Source: Acidobacteriota bacterium (GTDB lineage Bacteria; Acidobacteriota; Terriglobia; Bryobacterales; Bryobacteraceae). Taken from it: DNA of 64,000 bases. Shown here one piece after another: positions 29,297 to 38,628 of the stretch (the stretch's first letter is position 1; each line of letters begins with the position of its first letter). A program made the position numbers and the translations under genes. The notes beneath the pieces were generated by a model. The model worked only from the letters and a program-made list of their open reading frames with translations. It had not been told where the DNA came from and made no database searches. The stretch lies in contig JAFKEE010000031.1 of NCBI GenBank assembly GCA_017307505.1, positions 124,001 through 188,000 of the forward strand, in the 5' to 3' direction.

Positions 29297-30061
29297 ATGC
29301 TGAACTTCTCGGGACTATCGAACGGCAAATGGTGGGGCAAGGCGATGCGGGCCCCGCTTCGGCTCGTCCCCAACGGCGCGACGGTGAGGGTGCTTCAGGG
29401 GCCCTTACAAGGTATGAAATGGGTCGCCGGAGCGGCGACTCATGGATGCTGGCTGGGCTCCTATGAAAGCGATAAACAACGCAGATTCGCAAGCTTCATC
29501 CGGCCCGGAATGAAGATCTTCGATGTGGGTGCGAATGTCGGATTCTACACATTGCTTTCTTCGCGGCTGGTTGGGCCGGCAGGACAGGTGCATGCCTTCG
29601 AGCCATTGCCGCGCAACCTGTCCTTACTGCGCCAGCACCTGCGCCTGAACGGACTCGCCAATGTGCGCGTGTGGGAGAACGCCGCTGGGGCCGCTCCCGG
29701 CAGCGTGGATTTTCACCTTGGCGCAAATCCGATGACAGGCCACGTGGGCGGCGAAGGTTCCGGAGGAAGCGAGACGATCCAGGTGGAAGTGGTCTCGCTC
29801 GACAACCTGGCCGAGGACGGCCGCATTCCTCTGCCGAACCTCATCAAGTGCGATATCGAAGGGGCGGAAGCTGACTTTTTGCAGGGGGCAAAGTCTGTTA
29901 TTCGGCGATCCAAGCCGGTACTGTTTCTGGCGACACATGGCCCGGCCGTCCATCGGGCTTGCTGCGACCTGCTCCACTCATGGGGCTACGGACTGGAGTC
30001 ACTGGATTCCAGACGCCTCAAAGACACAGACGAGATTCTCGCCAGGCCAGGCAAACGATGA
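29297..30061 (+). CDS. FkbM-family methyltransferase
   Basis: A 254-residue cytoplasmic SAM-dependent methyltransferase. Motif I is FDVGANVGFYTLLSSRL, followed by HAFEPLPRNLSLLRQHLRLNGL, an aspartate-rich motif SLDNLAEDG and IKCDIEGAEADFLQGA, the FkbM hallmark. It probably O-methylates a sugar in the polysaccharide repeat. The ATG at 29297 has GAGGGA six bases upstream and is preferred to a TTG at 29249. It is followed after 93 bases by the CDP-sugar genes. Confidence 0.88.
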   Translation: MLNFSGLSNGKWWGKAMRAPLRLVPNGATVRVLQGPLQGMKWVAGAATHGCWLGSYESDKQRRFASFIRPGMKIFDVGANVGFYTLLSSRLVGPAGQVHAFEPLPRNLSLLRQHLRLNGLANVRVWENAAGAAPGSVDFHLGANPMTGHVGGEGSGGSETIQVEVVSLDNLAEDGRIPLPNLIKCDIEGAEADFLQGAKSVIRRSKPVLFLATHGPAVHRACCDLLHSWGYGLESLDSRRLKDTDEILARPGKR

Positions 30062-30154
30062 AAGCTGCGCGTAAGCCGGCGAACCGCGATTTCCAAGGTG
30101 CTCTTACCAGGAGCAGTGGCAGCAGTACGGATGGAGCGAGGACGTTTTGAACCA

Positions 30155-30925
30155 ATGAAGGCGATCATTCTGGCGGGCGGCTTAGGAACCAGGATCTCAG
30201 AGGAAACTCACCTGAAGCCCAAACCCATGGTGGAGATTGGAGGGCGGCCCATCCTGTGGCACATCCTCAAAATCTACTCGGCGCACGGCATCCACGAGTT
30301 CATCGTATGTTGCGGCTACAAGGGCTATCTGATCAAGGAGTACTTCGCGAACTACTTCCTGCATATGTCGGATGTCACGTTCGACATGGCCCACAACAGC
30401 ATGCAGGTGCATCGACGCACGGCGGAGCCGTGGAAAGTCACGTTGGTTGATACCGGCGACGAAACGCTCACTGGCGGCCGCCTGAAGCGAGTTCGGGACT
30501 ATGTCAAGGACGAGGAATCGTTCTGCTTCACCTACGGTGACGGCGTGGCCGACGTCAACATCAGAGCTGAGATTGACTTCCATCGGCAGCATGGCAAATG
30601 GGCTACCGTCACTGCGGTACGGCCGCCTGGCCGCTACGGAGCCCTGAAGCTCAACGGGAACGGGGTAGACGGCTTCCTGGAGAAGCCCCCGGGGGACGGT
30701 GGCGTAATCAATGGCGGCTTCTTTGTCCTGTCGCCGAAATGCATCGACTTGATTGACGGCGACCGTATCAGTTGGGAAGCGCAGCCGCTAGCCGAACTGG
30801 CCGCACGGCGGCAGTTGATGGCATTCGACCATCACGGATTCTGGCAACCGATGGACACACTGCGGGACAAGACACTGCTCGAAGAGCTGTGGCAGAAGGG
30901 CGAGGCACCTTGGAAAATCTGGTGA
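30155..30925 (+). CDS. rfbF: Glucose-1-phosphate cytidylyltransferase
   Basis: A 256-residue nucleotidyltransferase that makes CDP-D-glucose from glucose-1-phosphate and CTP. It begins [18 protein letters not shown] with the nucleotide-binding GGxGTR loop, followed by [18 protein letters not shown] (sugar-phosphate lysine) and the [12 protein letters not shown] metal site. The length matches RfbF/DdhA/AscA (about 257). The ATG at 30155 starts the conserved domain; upstream in-frame codons add nothing similar. This is step one of the CDP-3,6-dideoxyhexose pathway encoded by the next five genes. Confidence 0.95.
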   Translation: MKAIILAGGLGTRISEETHLKPKPMVEIGGRPILWHILKIYSAHGIHEFIVCCGYKGYLIKEYFANYFLHMSDVTFDMAHNSMQVHRRTAEPWKVTLVDTGDETLTGGRLKRVRDYVKDEESFCFTYGDGVADVNIRAEIDFHRQHGKWATVTAVRPPGRYGALKLNGNGVDGFLEKPPGDGGVINGGFFVLSPKCIDLIDGDRISWEAQPLAELAARRQLMAFDHHGFWQPMDTLRDKTLLEELWQKGEAPWKIW

Positions 30926-32244
30926 ACGTAGAGACGCGCGATAAGGCGGGTATCCGCCGGCAGATTCTCGAACTGGTGAGCGAATACCATGAGGCGAGCG
31001 AATCCGGAAAGGCCGGATTTGCCGCAGGCCATTCGACGGTGCACTATGCAGGCCGTGTTTTCGACGCGGATGAACTTCGCACCCTCGTGGATTCGTCCCT
31101 GGATTTCTGGCTGACCGCCGGACGCTTCACTGAGTCCTTTGAGAGCGGCCTTGCCGACTTTCTCGGAGTAGAGAATGTTTTGACGGTGAACTCCGGTTCC
31201 TCCGCCAATCTGGTTGCCTTCTCGACACTCACCAGTCCGTCCCTCAAAGACCGGCGCATCAAGCCCGGCGACGAAGTGATCACGGTGGCGGCCGGGTTTC
31301 CCACGACAGTCAACCCGATCATCCAGAACCAGGCCGTGCCGGTGTTTGTTGACGTCGAACTCGGTACCTACGTCCCGACACTCGAGAAGATCGAGGCAGC
31401 CATCGGGCCCAGCACCAAAGCAGTGATGATGGCCCACACCATGGGTGTCCCGTTTGAGCTGCGGGCCTTGAAGGATCTCTGCGAGCGCCGTGGACTGTGG
31501 CTCGTGGAAGACAACTGCGACGCCCTGGGCAGCCGGTATGATGGCCAACTCACTGGCACCTTCGGCGATCTGGCCACATTCAGCTTCTACCCGGCACATC
31601 ACATCACCATGGGCGAGGGTGGCGCCGTAGCCGTGAACGACGACGGCCTTGCCCGCATTGCGCGCAGTTTTCGGGATTGGGGCCGGGACTGCTACTGTTC
31701 CGGCGGCGAAAACAATACGTGCGGCAAACGCTTCAGCCAGCAGTTCGGCAGCCTGCCGTTCGGTTACGACCACAAGTATGTCTACAGTCACATCGGCTAC
31801 AACCTGAAGATCACCGACATGCAGGCCGCAGTCGGCACTGCGCAGCTACGAAAGCTCCCTCGCTTTATTGAACAGCGCAAGGCGAACCACGCAATGCTGG
31901 CCGGCGGCCTGGCGAATCTCGAAGACAAACTGATCCTGCACACATGCCCCGAAGGAGCGGATCCATCCTGGTTCGGCTACGTGATCACAGTGCGGCCAGA
32001 CTGCGGCCTGACGCGAACCACAATCGTGGCGGCACTGGAAGCAGAGCGGATCGAAACACGCAGCCTGTTCTGTGGCAATCTGCTGCGCCATCCTGCCTAT
32101 GAAGCTATCCAGCATCGTGTCGCCGGATCTCTCTCAAACACCGATGTCATCACCAGCAACACATTCTTCCTGGGTGTCTACCCGGGGCTTACCCCCGGCA
32201 TGATCGCCCACGTGGTGGACGTGCTGCAAAAGGTGGCGAGGTAA
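30922..32244 (+). CDS. rfbH: CDP-4-keto-6-deoxy-D-glucose 3-dehydrase (E1, RfbH)
   Basis: A 440-residue PMP-dependent, iron-sulfur dehydratase that removes the C3 hydroxyl. Two hallmarks separate it from ordinary DegT/DnrJ aminotransferases. The PLP lysine is replaced by histidine in [12 protein letters not shown] (His226-His227), and the cysteines Cys199, Cys257, Cys259 and Cys267 have exactly the C-x57-C-x1-C-x7-C spacing of the E1 [2Fe-2S] cluster. The GTG at 30922 overlaps the rfbF stop (GTGA) and gives the normal family length; a TTG at 30910, nearer a GAGG site, is an alternative. It needs a reductase partner to feed electrons. Confidence 0.95.
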   Translation: MNVETRDKAGIRRQILELVSEYHEASESGKAGFAAGHSTVHYAGRVFDADELRTLVDSSLDFWLTAGRFTESFESGLADFLGVENVLTVNSGSSANLVAFSTLTSPSLKDRRIKPGDEVITVAAGFPTTVNPIIQNQAVPVFVDVELGTYVPTLEKIEAAIGPSTKAVMMAHTMGVPFELRALKDLCERRGLWLVEDNCDALGSRYDGQLTGTFGDLATFSFYPAHHITMGEGGAVAVNDDGLARIARSFRDWGRDCYCSGGENNTCGKRFSQQFGSLPFGYDHKYVYSHIGYNLKITDMQAAVGTAQLRKLPRFIEQRKANHAMLAGGLANLEDKLILHTCPEGADPSWFGYVITVRPDCGLTRTTIVAALEAERIETRSLFCGNLLRHPAYEAIQHRVAGSLSNTDVITSNTFFLGVYPGLTPGMIAHVVDVLQKVAR

Positions 32245-32252
32245 GTACCTCA

Positions 32253-32984
32253 ATGGCGCAACCAGTACATTTCAAGGCGGTAGTGGACCGTGTCGAGCAG
32301 CACGATGCCGACGTCGCGAGCTTCCGCCTCATCTCGGAGAAGCGGCTCCCCCGGTTCACTCCGGGCCAATTCATCCACTTGACTCTCGACGAGTACGACC
32401 CGTCGGGCTTCTGGCCGGAGAGCCGCGTCTTCTCCGTCGCCAATGCCGTAGCGGACCGCCGGACTCTCGAACTGACTATCAGCCGCCAGGGCCGCTACAC
32501 GAGGCGCATTCTGGACGAAGTCCGCCCCGGTGGCACCGTATGGGGCAAGGGACCTTACGGTGAGTTCAGCATCGAGAGCCGGGATGAATGCGAGCGAGCC
32601 GTCCTGATTGCAGGCGGCACAGGGATTACGCCGTTCTGCGCCTTCATGGACGAGGCGCTCCACGCACGCGCTCTCCCGCTGAAGGAGGTCACGCTGTACT
32701 ACGGAGCGCGAACCCCGGAGTTGCTCATCTACCAGGCGCTGGCACGGCGCTGTGCGGCGGAACTCTCCGGTTTCAGGGTGGAACTCTGGGCCGAGTGCGG
32801 AGCCGGCGGAGATGTGCGAAGCGGGCGCCTCAGCGTAGAACAGATTGTGCGGGAAACCGGCGGCACATCCGGCGCCGTGTACTATCTCAGCGGCCCCATG
32901 ACGATGATCCGGAGCTTTCAACGCACGCTCATCCAGGAGTTCGGAGCCGCGCCGGCTCAAGTGGTGATTGACGCCTGGGAGTAG
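32253..32984 (+). CDS. FAD/NAD(P)H reductase, E3-like but without ferredoxin domain
   Basis: A 243-residue oxidoreductase of the ferredoxin-NADP reductase family. The FAD site is SRVFSVAN (R-x-F-S), the flavin/nucleotide region FTPGQFIHL, the NAD(P) loop GGTGITPFCAFM, then YYGAR and LSGPMTMI near the C-terminus. Its position between rfbH and rfbG indicates the CDP-6-deoxy-delta-3,4-glucoseen reductase that serves RfbH. Known E3 enzymes (AscD, DdhD) are about 330 residues with an N-terminal plant-type [2Fe-2S] domain holding four cysteines. Here that domain is absent and the reading frame starts directly with the flavin domain, so a separate ferredoxin or direct transfer would be needed. Confidence 0.85.
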   Translation: MAQPVHFKAVVDRVEQHDADVASFRLISEKRLPRFTPGQFIHLTLDEYDPSGFWPESRVFSVANAVADRRTLELTISRQGRYTRRILDEVRPGGTVWGKGPYGEFSIESRDECERAVLIAGGTGITPFCAFMDEALHARALPLKEVTLYYGARTPELLIYQALARRCAAELSGFRVELWAECGAGGDVRSGRLSVEQIVRETGGTSGAVYYLSGPMTMIRSFQRTLIQEFGAAPAQVVIDAWE

Positions 32985-32989
32985 AACCG

Positions 32990-34165
32990 ATGCTACACAC
33001 CGCACAGTTCGAAGACACTTTTCGAGGCAGGACCGTTCTGGTGACCGGCCATACCGGATTCAAAGGGGCGTGGCTATCGGAATGGCTGCTGGACCTGGGC
33101 GCGAAGGTCGTTGGTGCGGCTCTTCCTCCAAACACTGAGCCCGCGCTGTTCAATCAACTCGGCTTGGCCGCTCGCCTGGACCATCATGTCCTGGATATTC
33201 GCGATCGCTCCTCGGTGATGGATCTGATCCTGGATACCCGTCCGGATTTCCTTTTCCATCTGGCCGCGCAGCCCCTCGTGCGCCTGTCCTATGCAGAACC
33301 GGTGGGCACCTACGAGACCAACGTCATGGGTACCGTCCACGTGCTGGATGGATTGCGGCGCTTGGATCAGGAGTATCAGCGGACGTCTGGACGCACCTGC
33401 TCCGCTGTGATGGTGACAACGGATAAGTGCTATGCCAATCGAGAGTGGCTGCACGGCTACCGGGAAGAGGACGCGCTCGGTGGCCACGATCCCTACAGTT
33501 CCAGCAAGGCCGCCGCGGAATTGGTGGTCGCCTCCTATCGGCACTCATTCCTTCACGCAAATCGGCCTGGAGCCGGTGGGAGAATCGCAGTCGCGTCGGC
33601 GCGGGCCGGCAATGTCATCGGAGGCGGTGACTGGGCACTCGATCGCATTGTGCCGGATGCCATGCGGGATTTGGAACGCGGCGACGCGATCCGTGTGAGA
33701 AATCCGCATTCCACGCGTCCGTGGCAGCACGTGATAGAGCCCCTGGGCGGTTACCTGTTGCTGGCGCAGAGCCAGGCTTTCGCCCTGGAAGCGAAGAACC
33801 ACTCCACTCTCGACCGGCTCTGCTCCGCCTTCAACTTTGGGCCGGCATTGAGTTCCAATCGGCCTGTGTCCGCGCTCGTCAACGAAGTGCTGCGGCATTG
33901 GCCCGGCGAATGGGCGGCGGTGCCGGAAGCGGACGCGCCTCACGAGGCGGGGAAGTTGAATCTGGTCTGGGACAAAGCGTTCCACCTCCTGGGCTGGTCG
34001 CCACGTTGGGATTTTGAAGAAACCGTGGCCCGCACCGTTCGGTGGTATCGCGCCCGCAGCGAAGGCCGTGGAGCGCGTCTTCTTGTGATCGACGACCTGA
34101 ACGAGTACCGGAACAGCGCTCCGGGAATGAAACCCGCCGTGAGCGGTGTCCTGGCGGCGGACTGA
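32990..34165 (+). CDS. rfbG: CDP-glucose 4,6-dehydratase
   Basis: A 391-residue extended short-chain dehydrogenase that converts CDP-glucose to CDP-4-keto-6-deoxyglucose. It carries the NAD loop VTGHTGFKGAWLSEWLLDLG, the RfbG-typical FHLAAQPLVRLSYAEPVGTYETNVMGT, MVTTDKCYAN and the catalytic YSSSK. SARAGNVIGGGDWALDRIVPDAMR is likewise characteristic. It is about 30 residues longer than typical RfbG at the C-terminus. It lies five bases after the reductase gene. Confidence 0.94.
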   Translation: MLHTAQFEDTFRGRTVLVTGHTGFKGAWLSEWLLDLGAKVVGAALPPNTEPALFNQLGLAARLDHHVLDIRDRSSVMDLILDTRPDFLFHLAAQPLVRLSYAEPVGTYETNVMGTVHVLDGLRRLDQEYQRTSGRTCSAVMVTTDKCYANREWLHGYREEDALGGHDPYSSSKAAAELVVASYRHSFLHANRPGAGGRIAVASARAGNVIGGGDWALDRIVPDAMRDLERGDAIRVRNPHSTRPWQHVIEPLGGYLLLAQSQAFALEAKNHSTLDRLCSAFNFGPALSSNRPVSALVNEVLRHWPGEWAAVPEADAPHEAGKLNLVWDKAFHLLGWSPRWDFEETVARTVRWYRARSEGRGARLLVIDDLNEYRNSAPGMKPAVSGVLAAD

Positions 34166-34171
34166 GGTGGG

Positions 34172-35068
34172 ATGAGCAACAATACCGGGCAAACAGTGCT
34201 TCTCAGCGGCGCCACCGGCTTTCTCGGCAGTTATCTGCTGCGGTCGTTGGTGGAAAACGGCTACTCGGTGGTGGCCATAAAGCGCTCCACCTCCAACCCA
34301 TGGCGCATAGCGGACCACCTGGATCGGATCGAAGTTCTGGATGCGGACCGGTCTCCTCTGAGCGAAGCGTTTGAACGCCGACGCATCGACATCGTGATAC
34401 ATGCCGCCACCTGTTACGGGCGAAAGGGTGAGTCCGTGTGTCAGGTCATCGAGTCGAATCTTCTGCTGCCGCTGGAACTTCTGGAATTGGCGCAGCGGCA
34501 CTCCGCGCAGGCGTTCCTGAACACTGACACGGTACTGCCCGAAGGGCTCAACTACTACGTGCTCTCGAAGAAGCAGTTCCTAGAGTACGGCCGCCGCTTT
34601 GCGGCAGGGGCGGGACCGAACTTCATGAACCTGCGGCTGGAACATATCTACGGGCCAAACGACGATTCCAGCGGCTTTATTCCCTTTCTGATTCGTGCCT
34701 TCCTGCGTGGTGAAGCCCACGTGGATCTCACCCGGGGCGAGCAACGCCGCGACTTCGTGTATGTGGAAGACGCCGTCGAGGCTTACCTCCTGCTGCTGCG
34801 GAACCTGGATCGGTTGAAGACGCCTTTCGTGGAATACACCATTGGTTCCGGTGAGGCACGGGAGTTGGCCTCTGTGGTGCGCCGCATCCATCAGGCGTGC
34901 GGCGCGGATACTGAGTTGCGATTCGGGGCATTGCCCTACCGCGCCGGGGAAGTTATGCATTCTCAGGCTGATATCGGCCCACTGCAATCTCTGGGCTGGT
35001 CGCCCAGCGTCGGGTTGGACACAGGTCTCATCCGCACAATTGACACAGAACGACGGAGGGAGTGTTGA
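34172..35068 (+). CDS. rfbS: CDP-paratose synthase-like reductase (RfbS/RfbJ family)
   Basis: A 298-residue short-chain dehydrogenase with [17 protein letters not shown] at the N-terminus, [26 protein letters not shown] containing the catalytic Tyr-x3-Lys, and [19 protein letters not shown]. The sequence resembles CDP-abequose/paratose synthases, which reduce the 4-keto group of CDP-3,6-dideoxyhexoses. Because the next gene encodes an RfbE-like 2-epimerase acting on CDP-paratose, paratose synthase (RfbS) is the better guess. Its stop overlaps the next start by one base. Confidence 0.82.
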   Translation: MSNNTGQTVLLSGATGFLGSYLLRSLVENGYSVVAIKRSTSNPWRIADHLDRIEVLDADRSPLSEAFERRRIDIVIHAATCYGRKGESVCQVIESNLLLPLELLELAQRHSAQAFLNTDTVLPEGLNYYVLSKKQFLEYGRRFAAGAGPNFMNLRLEHIYGPNDDSSGFIPFLIRAFLRGEAHVDLTRGEQRRDFVYVEDAVEAYLLLLRNLDRLKTPFVEYTIGSGEARELASVVRRIHQACGADTELRFGALPYRAGEVMHSQADIGPLQSLGWSPSVGLDTGLIRTIDTERRREC

Positions 35069-36108
35069 TGGCGAAGTGGTTGATTACGGGCGGCTGTGGT
35101 TTTCTCGGCAGCAACATCGCCGACGAGGTCCTGAGCCAGGGCCACGAGGCCGTCATTCTGGACAACCTCAGCCGGCTGGGCTCGCCGCAGAACAGAGACT
35201 GGCTGCGCGGACGTCACGGCTCCGGTTGGCGGCTGGTAACGGACGACATCAGGGACGGCGAGGCGGTGGCCAGGCTGGTCCGCGAAGAAAGGCCAGCGTA
35301 CATCGCGCATCTGGCCGGCCAGGTCGCGATGACCACCAGCCTCCGTGATCCCCGCTACGACTTCGAAGTCAATGCACTGGGTTCGCTCAATGTGCTGGAG
35401 GCTGTCAGAAACGCCGGTACGGAGTCAGTGGTTCTCTACTCTTCGACCAACAAAGTCTACGGCGACCTGGAATGGGTGACCTTGAGCGAGAGTGAAACCC
35501 GCTATGAGGCGACGCAATACCCGCATGGATTCGACGAATCCATCCCTCTGGCTTTCGCCTCCCCCTACGGCTGTTCCAAGGGCGCAGCTGATCAATACAT
35601 GCAGGACTACTGCAAAATGTACGGCGTACGTACTGTCACGTTCCGCCACTCATCGATGTACGGCGGCCGGCAGTTCGCCAGTTACGACCAGGGTTGGGTG
35701 GGCTGGTTCTGCCGGGAAGTGCTGCGCCAGGCTGGCGGCGACACGCGGCCTCTGACTGTCTCGGGCAACGGCAAACAGGTGCGCGACCTGCTGCATGCCG
35801 ATGACATGCGGCGCCTGTATGTCACTGCGGCTTCCAAGGCCGATACGGTAGCAGGCCGTGTCTTCAACATCGGCGGCGGAACCGGGCAGAGCCTCTCGAT
35901 TCTTGAGTTGCTGGCCCGCAGCGGAGATGCTGTCGGCGTTCGGCCTCAGGTCGAACACCTGCCCGCGCGCGCCAGTGATCAACGTTACTTTGTAGCGGAC
36001 ACCCGCAGCATCGAAGCCGCCACTGGGTGGTCGGCTCAGGTCGATGTAGCGCAAGGTGTGGAAAGGATGCTGACATGGATCAAGTCCGAAACAGCGCGAG
36101 TCAGCTAA
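35068..36108 (+). CDS. rfbE: CDP-paratose 2-epimerase (CDP-tyvelose forming)
   Basis: A 346-residue NAD-dependent epimerase converting CDP-paratose to CDP-tyvelose. The N-terminal [17 protein letters not shown] loop, [12 protein letters not shown], the catalytic [17 protein letters not shown] and the stretch [20 protein letters not shown] are the signature of the tyvelose epimerase and not of GalE-type epimerases. The ATG at 35068 has GGAGGGAG just upstream and overlaps the previous TGA; a GTG at 35062 is possible. It completes a six-gene CDP-tyvelose set. Confidence 0.92.
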   Translation: MAKWLITGGCGFLGSNIADEVLSQGHEAVILDNLSRLGSPQNRDWLRGRHGSGWRLVTDDIRDGEAVARLVREERPAYIAHLAGQVAMTTSLRDPRYDFEVNALGSLNVLEAVRNAGTESVVLYSSTNKVYGDLEWVTLSESETRYEATQYPHGFDESIPLAFASPYGCSKGAADQYMQDYCKMYGVRTVTFRHSSMYGGRQFASYDQGWVGWFCREVLRQAGGDTRPLTVSGNGKQVRDLLHADDMRRLYVTAASKADTVAGRVFNIGGGTGQSLSILELLARSGDAVGVRPQVEHLPARASDQRYFVADTRSIEAATGWSAQVDVAQGVERMLTWIKSETARVS

Positions 36109-37133
36109 GCCTTTCCGGCGAACCAGGCGGGGTCGCGGGCGAGCATGCTGCGCCCATCCTTTCCATTGTGATTCCAACCTATCGTCGTAACGACTGTGTG
36201 GTGGATAACATCAAGCGGCTTCTACCCCAGCTTGACCGGAACGACGTGGAACTCATCGTGCTCGACAACTGTTCTCCAGTGCCGGTTGCTCAATCCCTGG
36301 AATCGGCGTTCGGGCCGGAAATCTTCTGCAAGCTGAAAGTAGTTCGCAACGCGGGCAATCTCGGTCTCACCGGCAACAGTCTGCGAATCTTCGAGATGGG
36401 TTTGGGCGACTACATCTGGCCGCTCTGCGACGATGACGCCATTCTGCCCAACGCCGTCGAAGAGGTCGTAACGGCCATCCGTGCCGGGCGCGACCTGGTC
36501 TACCTCTGGTTCCCCATAACCGGCGGACCCGTCCATCGCAAACCTGGCCTCTATCACGGGTTGTTGGACGCCATGGAAGCTGAACCCAACCTGTTCTTCA
36601 TCGCGCTCTCCGCGAATGTGTTTCAACGCAGCTACTTCCTGTCCCGGCTGCGCTTTGGCTACCTCTACAGCTACAGTTGGGCGCCCTTCATCTGCCCGCT
36701 TCTCTCCGATGCCGACAATCGCGAAAATCGCATTGCGGTTGGAGCCAGCCCGGTTGCCGAATCGGGCATTCTGGGCCAGGCGGAGAAGTGGTCCAAACTC
36801 GATGCCTGTATCGGGATCCGCACACTGCTGGAACTGCCCATCAGTGAGCGCGCTTTGAAGTGCCTGCGTTCCTCCATCGACTCCTTCACTTTCAGTACTC
36901 CGCGGCTTTTCATGGATTCCGTGGTGCTCCATGACAATCAGCGCTGGCAGCTCTTTCGTCTTTTTGTCGAGCGCAAGTACGGTGCGATCTCACTGCGAGC
37001 CGCCTGGTGGCTCCTCCTCGCTGCCGCGGCGCAGTCGCTGCCCGCCATGACACGCAAGGTGGTCCGGCTGATGGAGCATGTATTGAACCGGCGCCTGCTG
37101 CTCGATGTCGAAGACCGTTTCGCGCGAAGCTGA
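36075..37133 (+). CDS. Glycosyltransferase family 2
   Basis: A 352-residue GT-A enzyme. The domain starts [22 protein letters not shown], continues [12 protein letters not shown] and has the metal/nucleotide aspartates in [12 protein letters not shown]. The gene overlaps rfbE by 34 bases from the ATG at 36075, so translation is coupled and transfer of tyvelose or a neighbouring sugar is a reasonable guess. The acceptor and linkage cannot be read from sequence. The C-terminal part has a moderately hydrophobic helix ([14 protein letters not shown]). Confidence 0.85.
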   Translation: MDQVRNSASQLSLSGEPGGVAGEHAAPILSIVIPTYRRNDCVVDNIKRLLPQLDRNDVELIVLDNCSPVPVAQSLESAFGPEIFCKLKVVRNAGNLGLTGNSLRIFEMGLGDYIWPLCDDDAILPNAVEEVVTAIRAGRDLVYLWFPITGGPVHRKPGLYHGLLDAMEAEPNLFFIALSANVFQRSYFLSRLRFGYLYSYSWAPFICPLLSDADNRENRIAVGASPVAESGILGQAEKWSKLDACIGIRTLLELPISERALKCLRSSIDSFTFSTPRLFMDSVVLHDNQRWQLFRLFVERKYGAISLRAAWWLLLAAAAQSLPAMTRKVVRLMEHVLNRRLLLDVEDRFARS

Positions 37134-37135
37134 CC

Positions 37136-38545
37136 ATGGCGCGAATCATTCGGGATATCGCAGGCAACGTCCTGATGGGCGTCCTGGCAAGGTTGATCGC
37201 TTCCGTCGGGCCGTTGGTTCTTGTGCCGCTGATGGTGCGGGCCTGGGGCATGAACGTTTACGGCGAATGGCTCATTCTGACGGCAATTCCGGCCTATGTG
37301 ATGCTTGCTCCGGACTTCGGACTCGCCGGCGCCGTGGTCAACCGTATGGCATTCCTTTCGGCTAGCGGCGAAGAAGAGGAAGCCGTCCGGCTCTATCGCA
37401 GCTCCTGGGTGGTCCTGATCTGTGCCGCCTTGGGATTTGTGGCCATCGGGTGGGGTGTCGCCTGGCTGGTCGATTGGCGGATCTTCGGTGTGAAGTCCCT
37501 CTCGCATAGCCGGGCTGCAGGCCTGATCGGTTGGTCGTGCGTGCAGATCTTTATCCTGCAGCAGGGCTTTCTGCTCTCCGGCATCTATCGCAGTGCCGGC
37601 GCCAATCCGAGATGGGGGATGATGAGCAGCCTGGGCTCGGCAATGACGCTGGCCGCGGGAGCCACCGCCCTCGGTTTCGGCGGAGCTCCGCAGAACTATC
37701 TGGCCGCTCAACTCGCGGCTCAGGCTTGCTGGCTGTTCCTTGTGTTTCGCGATAGCCGCCGCATCATGCCGCACTTCACACTTTCCTTCGACGGGGTGTC
37801 TCTGCACAGAGTGAAACCCTATGTCCTGCCAGGACTGGGCCACGCAGGTATGCCCCTCGTGAATGCCCTCCAGAATCAGGGCGTTCTGCTGGTGCTCGGA
37901 ACCATCCTCGGATCCACGGCGGTCGGTGCCTTCCAGACGCTGCGCATCGTAGTGAACGGCATGAAAGCAGTCGTAGGGCAGTTGTCGAACGCGATTGCCG
38001 TCGAAGTGCCGGCTCTTTTGGGTCAGCGGAATGAAGGGCTCATCATGCGTATCATGATTCGCAATTCGCAGGTTGGGCTGGCTATCGTCCTGGCTGGCAT
38101 TACCCTCGTGACCCTGGCTGGCGAAAGGCTGTACCACATCTGGGTCGGCCCCACTGCTTCCTATGAGCCCAGGCTCATGACCTTCCTGCTGCTCTCCCTC
38201 ATTCCCTATGTGATCGGAGCCTCCTTTTCGGTGCTCCTGCTGGCGAGCAATCAGATTCACCTCGCCATTGTCCCGCTGGTGTTCATCGCCGGTGTTTCCA
38301 TCACTCTTGTCGGCGTCTGTGCAAAAGTGTACGGGCTGGCCGGGGCCGGCTTGGCAATCCTCGGCTGGGAAACCGGCCTCGCCCTGATCGTGGCTTCCAT
38401 CGCCAGCCAACGAATGAAATTCAACATCCTCGACTACCTCACGCAGTGCTTCGACGTGCGGGCACTGCTCAAGGACATCCAACGTGCCGCCGGCAAGCTG
38501 TCTTCATCCGTGCTCCGGCCGTCTCAGACTGCGAAATCACTATAA
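37136..38545 (+). CDS. Wzx-type polysaccharide flippase
   Basis: A 469-residue protein with about 12-14 hydrophobic helices distributed along its whole length, beginning NVLMGVLARLIASVGPLVLVPLMVRAWGMNVYGEWLIL, the typical N-terminus of the MATE/PST flippase group. It would move the lipid-linked repeat unit to the periplasmic side. The ATG at 37136 follows the glycosyltransferase stop by two bases; a longer frame from 37007 lies inside that gene and is basic and non-hydrophobic. Confidence 0.88.
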   Translation: MARIIRDIAGNVLMGVLARLIASVGPLVLVPLMVRAWGMNVYGEWLILTAIPAYVMLAPDFGLAGAVVNRMAFLSASGEEEEAVRLYRSSWVVLICAALGFVAIGWGVAWLVDWRIFGVKSLSHSRAAGLIGWSCVQIFILQQGFLLSGIYRSAGANPRWGMMSSLGSAMTLAAGATALGFGGAPQNYLAAQLAAQACWLFLVFRDSRRIMPHFTLSFDGVSLHRVKPYVLPGLGHAGMPLVNALQNQGVLLVLGTILGSTAVGAFQTLRIVVNGMKAVVGQLSNAIAVEVPALLGQRNEGLIMRIMIRNSQVGLAIVLAGITLVTLAGERLYHIWVGPTASYEPRLMTFLLLSLIPYVIGASFSVLLLASNQIHLAIVPLVFIAGVSITLVGVCAKVYGLAGAGLAILGWETGLALIVASIASQRMKFNILDYLTQCFDVRALLKDIQRAAGKLSSSVLRPSQTAKSL

Positions 38546-38628
38546 ACGCCGCGTGGAAAGAATAATCTCCGGCAAGCGAATCATGAAGCAAAGACCGAAT
38601 CGAATTTCTACGGAAGCGAGATCCTAAG

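Noticed and set aside
36938-38482. 514-codon open frame on the minus strand
   Set aside because: Antisense to the flippase, whose hydrophobic helices become a His/Asp/Gln-rich shadow; no motif or ribosome site.
38583-38627. 14-codon mini-frame (MKQRPNRISTEARS) before the glycosyltransferase GTG
   Set aside because: It has no ribosome site of its own and no similarity; it could be a leader peptide, but nothing beyond a start and a stop codon supports it.
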